DNA of 64,000 bases from Acinetobacter lwoffii (GTDB taxonomy: Bacteria; Pseudomonadota; Gammaproteobacteria; Pseudomonadales; Moraxellaceae). Below, piece after piece: positions 9,007 to 18,805 of the stretch. Location of the stretch: positions 90,570 through 154,569 of the forward strand of contig NZ_JALJVC010000004.1 in NCBI RefSeq assembly GCF_022967985.1, read 5' to 3'. A model generated the notes under the pieces. The model made no database searches and was not told the DNA's origin. It worked only from the letters and a program-made list of their open reading frames with translations. Both the position numbers and the translations under genes were made by a program. The number at the start of each line of letters is the position of its first letter. Position 1 is the first letter of the stretch.

Positions 9007-10371
9007 ATGATGAATGCTTTAGAACGTCGTTCAACCTTTGCCCTGAGCAGTATTTTTGCACTGCGCATGCTGGGGTTGTTTATGATTATCCCGGTGTTTT
9101 CTGTGGCAGGGCAGGCATATCAATATGCAACACCTGCACTGATCGGTTTGGCGGTCGGGGTCTATGGTCTGACCCAGGCTTTATTGCAGATTCCATTCAG
9201 CCTGATTGCCGACCGTTACAGCCGTAAGCCACTGGTGGTTTTAGGGCTGCTACTATTTGCGCTGGGCGGTGCAATTGCGGCCATGTCGGACACCATTTAT
9301 GGCGTGATTATCGGCCGAGCGATCGCCGGTGGTGGTGCAGTATCTGCTGTGGTGATGGCGTTGCTGGCAGATGTCACCCGTGAAGAAAACCGCATGAAAG
9401 CCATGGCGATGATGGGCATGAGTATCGGCCTGTCTTTTGTGGTGGCCTTTAGTCTGGGGCCCTGGCTGACGGGTCTGGTGGGTATCTCTGGGTTGTTCTG
9501 GGTGACCACGGTGATGGGGCTAGCGGCGATTGCCATGCTGTTGATGGTGCCGAAAGTCACGCGGCATCATAAAAACTTTCAGCAGGGCTATCTGGCTCAG
9601 CTGAAACAGGTGATCAAAATCGGGGATCTGAATCGTCTGCATGTGTCGGTTTTTACCCTGCATTTATTGCTCACCGCGATGTTTATCTATGTACCTTCGC
9701 AGCTGATCGAATTTGCTGATCTGCCACTGTCCAGTCATGGCTGGGTATATTTGCCGCTGTTGGTGCTGAGCCTGTTTTTTGCTTTTCCAAGTATTATCCT
9801 GGCAGAAAAATACCACAAAATGCGCGCGATTTTTCTGGTGGCCATTACTGGCATTATTCTGGGCCTAATGGTGATGGCATTTGGTTTTGAATCCAAATAT
9901 GTCTTGCTGATTGGTCTAGGGCTGTTCTTTATTGCTTTTAATGTGATGGAAGCCTTGTTGCCGTCCTGGTTGTCGAAAGCGGCACCGATCCAGTCCAAAG
10001 CCACCGCAATGGGCGTAAATGCCAGCAGCCAGTTTTTAGGGGCGTTCTTTGGCGGTATGATTGGCGGACAATTATTACTGCTGAACAATACCTCGATGGG
10101 CTGGAGTATCCTGACAGGGATTGCGATAATCTGGCTGCTGATGAGTTTTGGCCTGGCACAGCCACGCTATCTGTCATCGCTGGTGTTGCGTTTGCCGGAA
10201 AGCAGACAAACTGACGAATGGACTTCTCAGCTTTTGGCGATTCGTGGTATTGAAGAGGTCGTGGTGATGTCTGAACAGCAAGTTGCCTATGTAAAAGTCG
10301 ATAAACAGCAGATTGATGATGCTTCGCGACAACAATTAACGCACTTGTTAGGTAAAGAGGTAGCCATTTAA
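9007..10371 (+). CDS. MFS transporter, YajR-like
   Basis: A 454-residue inner-membrane transporter with 12 hydrophobic segments. DRYSRKP after the second helix is the MFS motif A. After the last helix, a soluble tail of about 60 residues (from LPESRQTDEW) resembles the small ferredoxin-like domain of E. coli YajR. This supports a YajR-type drug:proton antiporter, although the substrate is unknown. It sits directly upstream of ssb in the same direction, 51 bases apart. Confidence 0.85.
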   Translation: MMNALERRSTFALSSIFALRMLGLFMIIPVFSVAGQAYQYATPALIGLAVGVYGLTQALLQIPFSLIADRYSRKPLVVLGLLLFALGGAIAAMSDTIYGVIIGRAIAGGGAVSAVVMALLADVTREENRMKAMAMMGMSIGLSFVVAFSLGPWLTGLVGISGLFWVTTVMGLAAIAMLLMVPKVTRHHKNFQQGYLAQLKQVIKIGDLNRLHVSVFTLHLLLTAMFIYVPSQLIEFADLPLSSHGWVYLPLLVLSLFFAFPSIILAEKYHKMRAIFLVAITGIILGLMVMAFGFESKYVLLIGLGLFFIAFNVMEALLPSWLSKAAPIQSKATAMGVNASSQFLGAFFGGMIGGQLLLLNNTSMGWSILTGIAIIWLLMSFGLAQPRYLSSLVLRLPESRQTDEWTSQLLAIRGIEEVVVMSEQQVAYVKVDKQQIDDASRQQLTHLLGKEVAI

Positions 10372-10422
10372 GCATAACTCTTATAAAGTAAAATACAGAA
10401 ATATATAGGAAGTAAACGGCAA

Positions 10423-11010
10423 ATGCGTGGTGTAAATAAAGTTATTTTAGTGGGTACTTTGGGTAAAGATCCGGAAACCAAAACTTTTGCAAATGGTGGC
10501 TCTCTCACTCAATTCTCTATCGCAACCAGCGATTCGTGGACAGATAAAAGTACCGGTGAACGTAAAGAACAAACGGAATGGCACCGTATCGTGTTGCATA
10601 ACCGTTTAGGTGAAATTGCGCAGCAATATCTTCGTAAAGGCTCAAAAGTATATATTGAAGGTTCATTACGTACCCGTCAGTGGACTGACCAGAATGGTCA
10701 GGAACGCTATACGACAGAAATCCGTGGTGAGCAAATGCAGATGCTGGACTCTAGCCGTCCTCAAAACGATCAGGGCGAGAGCAGCTTTAACCAGCCACGC
10801 TTTAATAACAATAATCAGGCGAACAACAACCAGGGTGGTTATGGCAATAACCCGCAATCAGGTTATGGTTCAGCGCCACAGCAAGGCGGTTTTAGCAACA
10901 ACCAGGGCGGCGGTTATGGCAACAATAATCCGAGTGGTTTTGCGCCAAAATCTGCACCTGCTCCAACAGCAGCACCTGCAGCAGATCTAGATGATGACTT
11001 ACCATTTTGA
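10423..11010 (+). CDS. ssb: Single-stranded DNA-binding protein
   Basis: Coats single-stranded DNA in replication, recombination and repair. The OB-fold spans about residues 1-112 ([34 protein letters not shown]). A low-complexity linker rich in Gly, Asn and Gln follows, at about 115-175. The acidic tip DLDDDLPF is the conserved tail that recruits partner proteins. Length is 195 residues. GGAAG lies just before the ATG. A clear terminator follows. Confidence 0.98.
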   Translation: MRGVNKVILVGTLGKDPETKTFANGGSLTQFSIATSDSWTDKSTGERKEQTEWHRIVLHNRLGEIAQQYLRKGSKVYIEGSLRTRQWTDQNGQERYTTEIRGEQMQMLDSSRPQNDQGESSFNQPRFNNNNQANNNQGGYGNNPQSGYGSAPQQGGFSNNQGGGYGNNNPSGFAPKSAPAPTAAPAADLDDDLPF

Positions 11011-11040
11011 GATGTAGGTCAAAAAGGTAAATCATCATTA

Positions 11041-11067
11041 AAACCCACCTGAATACGGTGGGTTTTT
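11041..11067 (+). terminator. ssb terminator
   Basis: AAACCCACC and GGTGGGTTT flank a 7-base loop, with a T-run after. Confidence 0.9.
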
Positions 11068-11325
11068 TATGTCTTGAAGATTGGTATTAAGTTTGTATAA
11101 GCCCATGATTTATTAAAATATTAAGAAGTGTTAAAGCATGGCATTATTTTGATCAGAACAGCTCTGCATCGAGAAAATAAATAAGATGAACAATACTGAT
11201 AGAAATTTATGATCTAAAAAAGCGATCATTTTTATAAAAACTTGCGGTTTTACCTATTTTGAAATTTTTCGTATTCTAGCTTCACAAGATAAGCAATCCC
11301 AGAAATAAGCCAGAGGAAATATCTC

Positions 11326-11889
11326 ATGAGTTTAATCAATACTGAAATCAAATCATTCAATGCAACTGCTTACCACAATGGTCAGTTCATCGAAGTTTCT
11401 GAGCAAGACTTGAAAGGTAAATGGTCAGTGGTGTTTTTCTATCCTGCAGATTTTACCTTTGTTTGTCCAACTGAATTAGGCGATCTTGCTGATCAGTATG
11501 CTGAATTCCAGAAAATGGGTGTGGAAATCTATGGTGTGTCTACCGATACTCATTTCACCCATAAAGCTTGGCATGATACCTCTGACGTGATTGGTAAAAT
11601 CCAGTATCCATTGATTGGTGATCCAACCTGGACTTTGTCTAAAAACTTTGAAGTACTGATTGAAGCTGAAGGTCTGGCAGATCGTGGTACTTTCGTGATT
11701 GATCCAGAAGGTAAAATCCAGATCATTGAAATCAACGCGGGTGGTATTGGCCGTGATGCGCAAGAGCTTCTTCGTAAAGTGAAAGCTGCACAATATGTAC
11801 ATGCGCACCCAGGTGAAGTTTGTCCGGCGAAATGGAAAGAAGGCGAGGCAACACTTGCTCCATCAATCGACCTGGTGGGTAAAATCTAA
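11326..11889 (+). CDS. ahpC: Alkyl hydroperoxide reductase subunit C (peroxiredoxin)
   Basis: Typical 2-Cys peroxiredoxin of 187 residues that reduces H2O2 and organic peroxides in the cytosol. The peroxidatic Cys is in FVCPTE near residue 47 and the resolving Cys is in GEVCPAKW near 165. Start: AGAGG lies eight bases before the ATG. No ahpF follows; the next gene is more than 600 bases away, so the reductase must be encoded elsewhere. A 258-base leader after the ssb terminator leaves room for a regulated promoter, but I cannot assign an OxyR site. Confidence 0.97.
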   Translation: MSLINTEIKSFNATAYHNGQFIEVSEQDLKGKWSVVFFYPADFTFVCPTELGDLADQYAEFQKMGVEIYGVSTDTHFTHKAWHDTSDVIGKIQYPLIGDPTWTLSKNFEVLIEAEGLADRGTFVIDPEGKIQIIEINAGGIGRDAQELLRKVKAAQYVHAHPGEVCPAKWKEGEATLAPSIDLVGKI

Positions 11890-11911
11890 TTCAAACCTAA
11901 TTCTTTGAAGC

Positions 11912-11943
11912 AAAAAATCCAGCACAAGTTGCTGGATTTTTTA
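11912..11943 (+). terminator. ahpC terminator
   Basis: AATCCAGCA and TGCTGGATT enclose a 5-base loop and are followed by a long T-run. Confidence 0.9.
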
Positions 11944-12508
11944 TTTTTTAGTTTAGAGATTTATGAATTCTAGACAAAAACATCATGCCATTTGATTTCT
12001 ATTTGAGAACAAAATGAGGATTGAGGAATTCACTCTATGCTTTTTAAACGGCTTATAAGAGGCAATAAAGTAAGCTCAATACCATGTTGCATGATCAACC
12101 AGGCCTGAAAACAAAGAAGCCTCTGCTTTCGCAGAGGCTTTTATTTTATAAGGCGCTGTAGTTTCTTGTCGTTTTAAACAATTTTCGCATAAACGCATCT
12201 GAATGGAACCGGATGAATTTATGGTTTTCTTATGCTGCGAATCATAGGTATTTAAAAAGTATTTGTCAACCAAGGATTATAAAAATGGTTAATTAAATTA
12301 TTTGTTTTTAAAGCGAATTTTCAATTTTTTAGATAAAAATATGAATAAAATCTTAGATTTGATGGAATTTTAACTAAGGCAGAAAAATGAATAAAAAGCA
12401 GGTGAAATTGAACAAAAAGGCCTTTACGAAAAACATATATTCTGGAAGATTTTAATAACCTGTTTGATTGGCGCATGGTACATAATTTCTGTAGTTTTTC
12501 AATGACGG
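11944..12508. other. Intergenic region with an orphan terminator
   Basis: About 565 bases without a gene I believe. A strong hairpin at 12117-12143 ends in TTTT and has no open reading frame ahead of it. The minus-strand 65-codon frame across it has no ribosome site and runs through the hairpin, so I treat it as chance. The stretch from about 12145 to 12450 is very AT-rich and shows no structure I can name. Confidence 0.5.
12117..12143 (+). terminator. Orphan terminator hairpin
   Basis: AAGCCTCTGC-tttc-GCAGAGGCTT then TTTATTTTA. It is about 230 bases past ahpC, beyond ahpC's own terminator, so it may end a small RNA. Confidence 0.7.
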
Positions 12509-13816
12509 ATGATCAGTTTGGATATCGCAGTAATTGGTAGTGGCATGGCCGGACTGGCTACAGCCAGAATTCTCCAGGACGCAGGGCATCACATCACGAT
12601 TTTTGAAGCACTTCCAGGTCGCGGCATGGACAGTCATAGCCTTGAATTTGAAGGGGGCCTGATTGACGCACCTTTACGTGTGATGAATCCCTATCTGTGG
12701 AAAAACACCCTGAGTCTGGCCACGCATCTGGGCATTAAAACTTATCCGGTGCGAACCTATATGGCCTGCAGCTGGTTATTTGAAGATAAAACTGAAACCT
12801 GGCTGACCACATCGCGCAGCCGAATTGGCAATATCCCGATTATCAATAACCGTAAAGGCCTGCAGCAGTATGGCTGGCGTCTGGTCAAAGGCCTGTTGCA
12901 GTTAAAAGTTGCATTGACCAAATTCTTTAAATCGAAAAATCAGGACATCAGCCTGGCAGAATTTATCAACCGCAACGAGATTGAAGAAGTATTCTGGCAT
13001 GGTGCGGTGATGCCGGTGCTATATACCATCTGTACCTGCAATCCGAAAACCATTGGTGAATGGCCAGCTAAACCGTTGTTAATTTTTCTGCGTCAATTGA
13101 CCGATGGTGATGCGTTACTGCGTTTGCAAGGCGGTACACCGGCGCTTGTCGACAAGCTGATAGAAGGCATTCAGATTGAAGACGGTTCAGCAATTACACT
13201 GGTACAAGAGCAGGGCGATCAGGTCAAAGTTGAAAATGCGGCCGGTTATTCAAAACTGTTTGACCGGGTGATTGTCGCGACCCCGACCACCAAAATTGAG
13301 CAATTTCTGGATCCGGTACAGTTTGCCAGTGAAATTGAATTATTGAAGAAATTCAAATTCGAACAAGGCGAACTGGTGATTCATACCGATGCCAGCGTGA
13401 TGCCGCCAAAACGTAAAGACTGGGCCGTACTCAGCTATATGATGGACCGTAAATTTACTCGTCAGCAATTTACCGTGTGGCTTAACTCGATTGAACCTTC
13501 TTTGGTTGGCAAGTCGGCCGTGTTTCAGACCTGGCGTCCGGTAACCGAGATTGATCCGAAGAAAGTGATCAAATCGGTAATGCTGACACGTGCAGTCGTC
13601 GATTCTAATACGGTGGCACTGAATAAGGAATTGCAGCAACGTCATCTGGATGCCAACCGTAAGGTCTTCTTCTGCGGTTCATGGTCATGTGACGGTTTGC
13701 CGATTCTGGAATCGGCAGTGACCTCAGCGATGAAGATTGCAGAAATCTTTGGTGCGCCTTTACCATTTCAGGGTTTAAAACCTGTGGTTGAGGTTGCTCC
13801 GCAACTGGGTTATTAA
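12509..13816 (+). CDS. FAD-dependent amine-oxidase-fold oxidoreductase
   Basis: A 435-residue flavoprotein of unknown substrate. The N-terminus, AVIGSGMAGLATARIL then a Glu at the end of the second strand, is a Rossmann dinucleotide-binding fold. The C-terminal FFCGSWSCDGLPILESAV fits the second FAD-contact region of the protoporphyrinogen-oxidase/amine-oxidase group. Its stop is followed after three bases by the start of a methyltransferase gene, so the two are almost certainly co-transcribed and may modify the same small molecule or lipid (inference). The ATG at 12509 has only a weak upstream GACGG. Confidence 0.85.
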   Translation: MISLDIAVIGSGMAGLATARILQDAGHHITIFEALPGRGMDSHSLEFEGGLIDAPLRVMNPYLWKNTLSLATHLGIKTYPVRTYMACSWLFEDKTETWLTTSRSRIGNIPIINNRKGLQQYGWRLVKGLLQLKVALTKFFKSKNQDISLAEFINRNEIEEVFWHGAVMPVLYTICTCNPKTIGEWPAKPLLIFLRQLTDGDALLRLQGGTPALVDKLIEGIQIEDGSAITLVQEQGDQVKVENAAGYSKLFDRVIVATPTTKIEQFLDPVQFASEIELLKKFKFEQGELVIHTDASVMPPKRKDWAVLSYMMDRKFTRQQFTVWLNSIEPSLVGKSAVFQTWRPVTEIDPKKVIKSVMLTRAVVDSNTVALNKELQQRHLDANRKVFFCGSWSCDGLPILESAVTSAMKIAEIFGAPLPFQGLKPVVEVAPQLGY

Positions 13817-13819
13817 TCC

Positions 13820-14668
13820 ATGCAATGGCTTCAGGCACTGCGTCAGCATCTTCCCCAGCACAAGTATGCAATTGATGCCGCTGTGTTGGGCGATCACGCG
13901 CAATTGCCCTGGAGCAATTTAGGGTATTGGCAAGCCGGTCAGCAGGATTATGCGGCTGCCTGTCGTATGCTGGCCGATCACCTTGCGCAAACTGTAAATT
14001 TAAATTCAAAAGATAAACTGCTGGATTTGGGCTGCGGTCAGGGCGCCAGCTTGCTGCACTGGCAGCAACATTATCAGGTGCAATATCTGGCCGGGGTTGA
14101 GCTGCAGGCTGCCTGTGTGGCTAATATTCAGCAACATTTGCCAGAACTGAATGCCATTTATCAGGCGTCATTTTTGCGTTTAAAAGAATTGCTGTTTTCC
14201 CAGCGTTTTGATGTGGTGCTATGCCTAGATGCGGCTTATCACAGCTCTGTGCCTGTATTCTTGGAGCAGGTCCGCAGTGTTTTAAATTCAAATGCGCGGA
14301 TTGGTTTTCATCATCTAGTTTTGTCTGAGCGCTGGGAAAATTTAAATGCATTACAACGGCGTAAATATCAGTTTTTATTGAAATTTGCCGATGTGAATTT
14401 AAAAGATTTAATGACAGTGGGTGCATTATATGCCTGTCTGGATCGTTTTGAATTTAAAAATATCCAGATTCAGGATCTGTCCGAGCCGGTATTTTCAGGC
14501 TTTGCGGATTATGTGCAAAAAACTTTGAATTCAAAAGCATCAGATGATCAGGCTCAAGGTTCAAAACTGGATCATTTTAAAATTCAGATGACAGCGAAAC
14601 TATGCCGAAAATTATATCAGGAAGGGATTGTGAGATATGTGCAAGTGACGGCACAATCGAAGCACTAG
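13820..14668 (+). CDS. Class I SAM-dependent methyltransferase
   Basis: A 282-residue soluble methyltransferase. LLDLGCGQGAS near residue 70 is the SAM-binding motif I, and VVLCLDAAYHS near 132 fits motif II/IV. The YHS pattern resembles small-molecule methyltransferases of the sterol/tocopherol type, but the substrate is unknown. It is coupled to the flavoprotein upstream (three-base gap). The gene becomes AT-rich towards its 3' end. Confidence 0.85.
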   Translation: MQWLQALRQHLPQHKYAIDAAVLGDHAQLPWSNLGYWQAGQQDYAAACRMLADHLAQTVNLNSKDKLLDLGCGQGASLLHWQQHYQVQYLAGVELQAACVANIQQHLPELNAIYQASFLRLKELLFSQRFDVVLCLDAAYHSSVPVFLEQVRSVLNSNARIGFHHLVLSERWENLNALQRRKYQFLLKFADVNLKDLMTVGALYACLDRFEFKNIQIQDLSEPVFSGFADYVQKTLNSKASDDQAQGSKLDHFKIQMTAKLCRKLYQEGIVRYVQVTAQSKH

Positions 14669-14716
14669 AAAGTGCAAGAAGACTCAGCTGAAAATACCAA
14701 AACCCAGAAACATCAA

Positions 14717-14738
14717 AGCCTCACTAAAAAGCGAGGCT
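14717..14738. terminator. Hairpin between methyltransferase gene and tRNA-Thr
   Basis: AGCCTC and GAGGCT form a stem over an A-rich loop. It lies just past the 3' end of the minus-strand tRNA-Thr and can serve both converging transcripts. Confidence 0.6.
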
Positions 14739-14744
14739 AAGATA

Positions 14745-14820
<76 letters not shown>

Positions 14821-14832
14821 ATGGTGGAGTGC

Positions 14833-14860
14833 ATTTTACAGATTTTTTTTGGTCACGCAA
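14833..14860 (-). promoter_or_regulatory. Promoter of tRNA-Thr copy 1
   Basis: On the minus strand TTGCGT, 16 bases, TAAAAT, ending 12 bases before the tRNA 5' end. Confidence 0.6.
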
Positions 14861-14952
14861 GCCAAAAAATAACCGTTTAAACTGTTTCGGCAGGATTTGT
14901 TTATTTTGACCCGATGGATGAAAAGTTCTGTTTTGGGCTATGCGCAAAGAAA

Positions 14953-14976
14953 TCGCCCATATGTGAAGATATGGGC
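14953..14976 (-). terminator. Hairpin after the 75-residue gene
   Basis: CGCCCATAT and ATATGGGCG form a perfect 9-bp stem with a 6-base loop. Read on the minus strand it is followed by a T-rich stretch, about 50 bases past the stop of the gene at 15025. Confidence 0.6.
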
Positions 14977-15024
14977 GAGGGTGAAAGCACAGGATTGGTT
15001 CTGGATATGAGTCGGTTATAAGGT

Positions 15025-15252
15025 TTATCTGTTTTTCAGGATGCGATCTAATTCTTGTGCACATTCCTCTAAAGTAAAGGCCATATCAAACTGCATTTGA
15101 GGTTTGAGTTCTTGAGCGAGGCTTCTCCACTGTTCGATGAGTCTCAAGGCTTTTTGAATTTTATGTTTATTGATGTCCTTGGCAATAGTTGGGGTATAAC
15201 CGCCACGTTTTGCATTTTTAATCTGTTTGACATAGTTTGCGCTGTTATTCAT
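15025..15252 (-). CDS. Small hypothetical protein, 75 residues
   Basis: A short basic-then-acidic protein beginning MNNSANYVKQIKNAK. I recognise no family. The start is chosen because GGAGAG lies eight bases before this ATG; an upstream in-frame start lacks such a site. It stands alone between two tRNA genes, a common place for acquired small genes, but no integrase or attachment repeat is visible. Confidence 0.6.
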   Translation of the reverse strand: MNNSANYVKQIKNAKRGGYTPTIAKDINKHKIQKALRLIEQWRSLAQELKPQMQFDMAFTLEECAQELDRILKNR

Positions 15253-15294
15253 GTTCGCTCTCCGAATAGCAGTGTATCTATTTTTTAACTTCAA

Positions 15295-15675
15295 ATTTGA
15301 ATGGCTCGGTTCACTTGGTTATTTCTTTCTATCCTGTGGTTTTTATTCTCCTTTTAGTTGATTTATAAGCAACATAACATAGCTTTGATGACAATAAAAT
15401 TAAGCTATTTCTGTGCCAGTTTTTTGTTTGAACACATAAATAAAAACCTGAAATGAATGGCGTACAGAAACTGCACAATTCATCAGTTTTTTGGCTGATG
15501 AAAAATGAAGATTTTTAAAAATAGAATTGAGCGTAAGTGTTGTGTTGCAAAAGATTTTTATGAACGAGGACTGGTATTAATTCAATGCCTTTGCCTAAGG
15601 CGATAGATAATAATATTTTAAGATCTAAGCAGATAATTTTTTTTACTGATGGGATGATGGATAAAATTAAATATA
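15295..15675. other. Intergenic stretch, nothing coding seen
   Basis: AT-rich. A hairpin TTCATCAG/CTGATGAA lies at 15479-15502. No gene, promoter pair or repeat can be assigned with confidence. Confidence 0.4.
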
Positions 15676-15678
15676 AAA

Positions 15679-15706
15679 AAACCCGAATCATGTGATTCGG
15701 GTTTTT
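15679..15706. terminator. Terminator of tRNA-Ser
   Basis: AACCCGAATCA and TGATTCGGGTT form an almost loop-less stem between A- and T-runs, just past the 3' end of the minus-strand tRNA-Ser. Confidence 0.8.
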
Positions 15707-15712
15707 AAATTC

Positions 15713-15803
15713 TGGCGGTGAGAGAGGGATTCGAACCCTCGAAACGCTATAAACGTTTACACACTTTCCAGGCGTGCTCCTTCAGCCACTCGGACACCTC
15801 ACC
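15713..15803 (-). tRNA. tRNA-Ser(GGA)
   Basis: 91 nt with a long class II variable arm, anticodon GGA in CTGGAAA, and encoded CCA. Confidence 0.95.
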
Positions 15804-15814
15804 ATAGGCCGAGG

Positions 15815-15843
15815 ATAATAGCGAAAAAAACCAGCTGTGCCAA
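15815..15843 (-). promoter_or_regulatory. Promoter of tRNA-Ser
   Basis: On the minus strand TTGGCA, 17 bases, TATTAT, ending 11 bases before the tRNA 5' end. Confidence 0.7.
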
Positions 15844-15925
15844 GCTGAAACAATTGATTTGCAGAAAAACTTTTAATGCGGTGCTATGATTCGCAAAAAT
15901 GCTTGTTAAAAAACGAAGACAATAT

Positions 15926-17806
15926 ATGCAAAGCACTGCACAAAAGGCAGCTCTCCCAGTGATTACACTGGCTGCGCTTGGGGTCGTTTTCGGAGATATT
16001 GGTACCAGTCCGCTCTATGCACTGCGCCAATGCTTCCTCACCGCACACCTCGCCATTAGCGAAGCTTCTGTACTCGGCATCCTGTCCCTGATTTTCTGGT
16101 GCATGATGCTTACCATCAGCTTTAAATACGTCATGGTGATCATGCGTGCCGATAACAACGGCGAAGGCGGGATCATGTCACTACTGGCATTAAACCTGCG
16201 TACCACACGAATCTCTGATCAAAAGAAAATATTCCTGATCGCTTTGGGTTTTGTCGGCGCATCGCTATTTTTCGGTGACGGGATTATTACCCCGGCAATC
16301 TCCGTGCTCTCAGCCATTGAAGGCCTGAGTATTGCCACACCCATTTTCAATCAGTGGCTGGTGCCTTTATCCATCGGGATTTTGGCCGGACTGTTTATGG
16401 TTCAGCGACACGGCACAGCCACGATGGGCAAGTTTTTTGGACCTTTAACCATGCTCTGGTTTTTGTCGATTGGCGGTTTTGGTTTGTGGAGCATCATCCA
16501 GACCCCGTTTGTACTGTGGATGGTGAATCCCTACTGGGCCTATCATTTTGTGGTCGATCAGCCCTATGTGGCTTTTCTGACCATGGGGGCGGTGATTCTG
16601 ACCATGACTGGGGGTGAAGCGATTTATGCCGATATGGGGCATTTTGGCCGTCTGCCGATTCGTCTGGCCTGGTTCATTATTGTCTTGCCATGTTTATTGC
16701 TGAATTATGCCGGGCAAGGCGCCTTGTTACTGCGTAGTCCTGAAGCACTGGCGAATCCTTTTTATATGCTGCTGCCCGACTGGGCCTTATTTCCGATGAT
16801 TGGACTGGCGACTGCAGCGGCGGTGATTGCCTCACAGGCGGTCATTACTGGGGTATTTTCTATGGTCAATCAAGCCATTCAATTGCGTTATTTGCCGCGC
16901 CTGTCAGTCAAGCATACCTCTGCATTGGAGCGTGGCCAGATTTATCTGCCTTTCATTAACTGGATGTTGTTTATCTCGGTGCTGATCCTGATTTTACTGT
17001 TTGAAAATAGTGCCAATCTGGCCAGTGCTTATGGCGTTGCGGTGACCATGACCATGCTCTGCGGCACCATTTTGATCTCGATTCTGGCCTATGGCTTCTG
17101 GCGTTGGCCGGTCTGGAAAGTAGCGTTATTTGCTGTACCATTCCTGGCACTGGATTTAGTCTTTGTGGCCTCAACGTCCTTGAAAATCGCTTCGGGTGGC
17201 TGGGTGCCAATTCTGATTGGTGCGGTACTGTTTACGATTCTCATGACCTGGAAAGACGGGCGTTCGTTGGTACTGAACCGGCTGGAACAGGATGCCTTGC
17301 CGATTGATCTGTTTATTAAAAGTATTTCGATGGGGGAAGGCACCAAGTTTGTGCCAGGCGATGCCATTTTCCTGACCGGTACACCAAATATTGTTCCGCA
17401 TGCCATGTTGCATAATATTAAGCACAATAAGGTCTTGCATGAACGCAATATCATGTTGACGGTGATTACCCGGGATATTCCTTTTGTTGACAGGCAGGAC
17501 CGGATTGAACTGGAAAAACTGAGTGAGCATTTTTACCGGGTGTTTATCTATTATGGTTTTAAGGATCAGCCGAATATTCCGGAAGCTTTACAACAGGCCT
17601 ATGAGCAATGGGATTTTGAATATGACCTGATGCAGATCAGTTTCTTTATTTCACGTGAACGGATTATGCATACTGTGGGTGAGGGCATGGCACCGTGGCG
17701 GGAAAAGCTGTTTATTTCTATGCAGCGCAATACCAGTCCGGTCAGTGATTTCTATCAAATTCCACCCAACCGTGTGGTCGAGCTGGGCACCCAGATTCAG
17801 ATGTAA
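15926..17806 (+). CDS. kup: Low-affinity potassium uptake protein Kup
   Basis: Inner-membrane K+:H+ symporter of the KUP/HAK/KT family, 626 residues. The N-terminal signature [19 protein letters not shown] is exact for the family. About 12 membrane segments occupy the first 430 residues, followed by a cytosolic C-terminal domain of about 190 residues. The ATG at 15926 (MQSTAQKAA) is preferred because it matches the usual family start; an in-frame ATG 27 bases earlier (15899) is possible. It is monocistronic and ends at a terminator shared with the converging gene. Confidence 0.95.
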   Translation: MQSTAQKAALPVITLAALGVVFGDIGTSPLYALRQCFLTAHLAISEASVLGILSLIFWCMMLTISFKYVMVIMRADNNGEGGIMSLLALNLRTTRISDQKKIFLIALGFVGASLFFGDGIITPAISVLSAIEGLSIATPIFNQWLVPLSIGILAGLFMVQRHGTATMGKFFGPLTMLWFLSIGGFGLWSIIQTPFVLWMVNPYWAYHFVVDQPYVAFLTMGAVILTMTGGEAIYADMGHFGRLPIRLAWFIIVLPCLLLNYAGQGALLLRSPEALANPFYMLLPDWALFPMIGLATAAAVIASQAVITGVFSMVNQAIQLRYLPRLSVKHTSALERGQIYLPFINWMLFISVLILILLFENSANLASAYGVAVTMTMLCGTILISILAYGFWRWPVWKVALFAVPFLALDLVFVASTSLKIASGGWVPILIGAVLFTILMTWKDGRSLVLNRLEQDALPIDLFIKSISMGEGTKFVPGDAIFLTGTPNIVPHAMLHNIKHNKVLHERNIMLTVITRDIPFVDRQDRIELEKLSEHFYRVFIYYGFKDQPNIPEALQQAYEQWDFEYDLMQISFFISRERIMHTVGEGMAPWREKLFISMQRNTSPVSDFYQIPPNRVVELGTQIQM

Positions 17807-17822
17807 ATAAAATAAAAAGCAT

Positions 17823-17855
17823 AAAAAAAAACCAGAGGCACACTCTGGTTTTTTT
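17823..17855. terminator. Bidirectional terminator, kup / converging gene
   Basis: AACCAGAG and CTCTGGTT enclose a 5-base loop, with an A-run before and a T-run after. Confidence 0.9.
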
Positions 17856-17887
17856 ATGAGAGAAACAATAAATAAATGAGTTTCAGA

Positions 17888-18541
17888 TTATTGTTCGAGT
17901 TCTACCGCAGCCGGCACTTCAGGTGCAGCATTCAAAGGTTCTTCCATCAGTACTGGCTCTGCATCAGATTGAGCTGCAATTTCAGTTTGTTCATTGCTCA
18001 CATCTGCTTCAGTCACAGCCGCTTGTTGCTGTGCTTCAGGCATCGGTTGTTCTGAAGCAATAGCTGCTTGCTGTTGCTCTTCAGACATTGCTGGTACAGC
18101 TGCTTGTTGTTCTTCCAGTGTTGGTTGTTGTTGAGGCGTCGTCATAGACGTGCTGGCTTCTACTTCTGATTCAGTGGCTGGTTCAACCAGATTGGCCGGC
18201 ACCTCTGCTTCATTCATACCTGGTTCTGTGACAGGTGGTTGAGGAGAAACAGTGCCTGAATTTGGTGCCTGAGTCATTGCTGGATCATTGGGCATTGGTG
18301 CCTGTGTGTTTGGCATGGCTGGTTGCGGTGCTGCTGCACGCGGATCGACCAGACGAATCTGACCAGAGTTCACCAAGCTTTCTAAAGAGGCTTCCTGACC
18401 ATTCACCTTGGTACTAATTTTAGCTTTAGACAAGCTTTCAAGTGTTTCACCTGGTTGAACCGGTGGCTCAGCAAATGCAGCTACGCTGATCACACTTGTG
18501 AATAATCCTAAACCTAATGCTTTAGAGAGTTTGGAATTCAT
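17888..18541 (-). CDS. Secreted Gln/Glu/Pro/Ala-rich protein, unknown
   Basis: 217 residues. An N-terminal signal peptide (LGLGLFTSVISVAAFA, probably cut after AFA) is followed by a short ordered region up to about residue 70 (GETLESLSKAKISTKVNGQ, which resembles an SH3-like or peptidoglycan-associated lead). The rest is a long low-complexity tail rich in Pro, Gln, Glu and Ala. The protein is strongly acidic and probably disordered in the periplasm. I recognise no family. ATG at 18541 is preferred because the upstream ATG (18553) has no ribosome site. Confidence 0.7.
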   Translation of the reverse strand: MNSKLSKALGLGLFTSVISVAAFAEPPVQPGETLESLSKAKISTKVNGQEASLESLVNSGQIRLVDPRAAAPQPAMPNTQAPMPNDPAMTQAPNSGTVSPQPPVTEPGMNEAEVPANLVEPATESEVEASTSMTTPQQQPTLEEQQAAVPAMSEEQQQAAIASEQPMPEAQQQAAVTEADVSNEQTEIAAQSDAEPVLMEEPLNAAPEVPAAVELEQ

Positions 18542-18805
18542 GATTGACACCATTGCTAATAATTGTACGAATTGAGATAGGCCGTTAGCTTTACATACTC
18601 AATCCACTGGGCCAAACAAAGCTACGCAAACACCGAGAAACCTCATTTAAAAAGAAATAAAATTAGACAGTTTGTTACAACTAGCCGGGGTTTTAGATAC
18701 TTATTGTTTATTTAGTAAACGAATGGTAGGGCCAAGATATACTTCACTTATACAGCTTGTTAAGCTCGGTCAAAATCTGTATTGATCTAAAAAGTACGTG
18801 TAAGA

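Noticed and set aside
12076..12273. 65-codon minus-strand frame
   Set aside because: It has no ribosome site, runs through a strong terminator hairpin, and has a composition unlike a protein.
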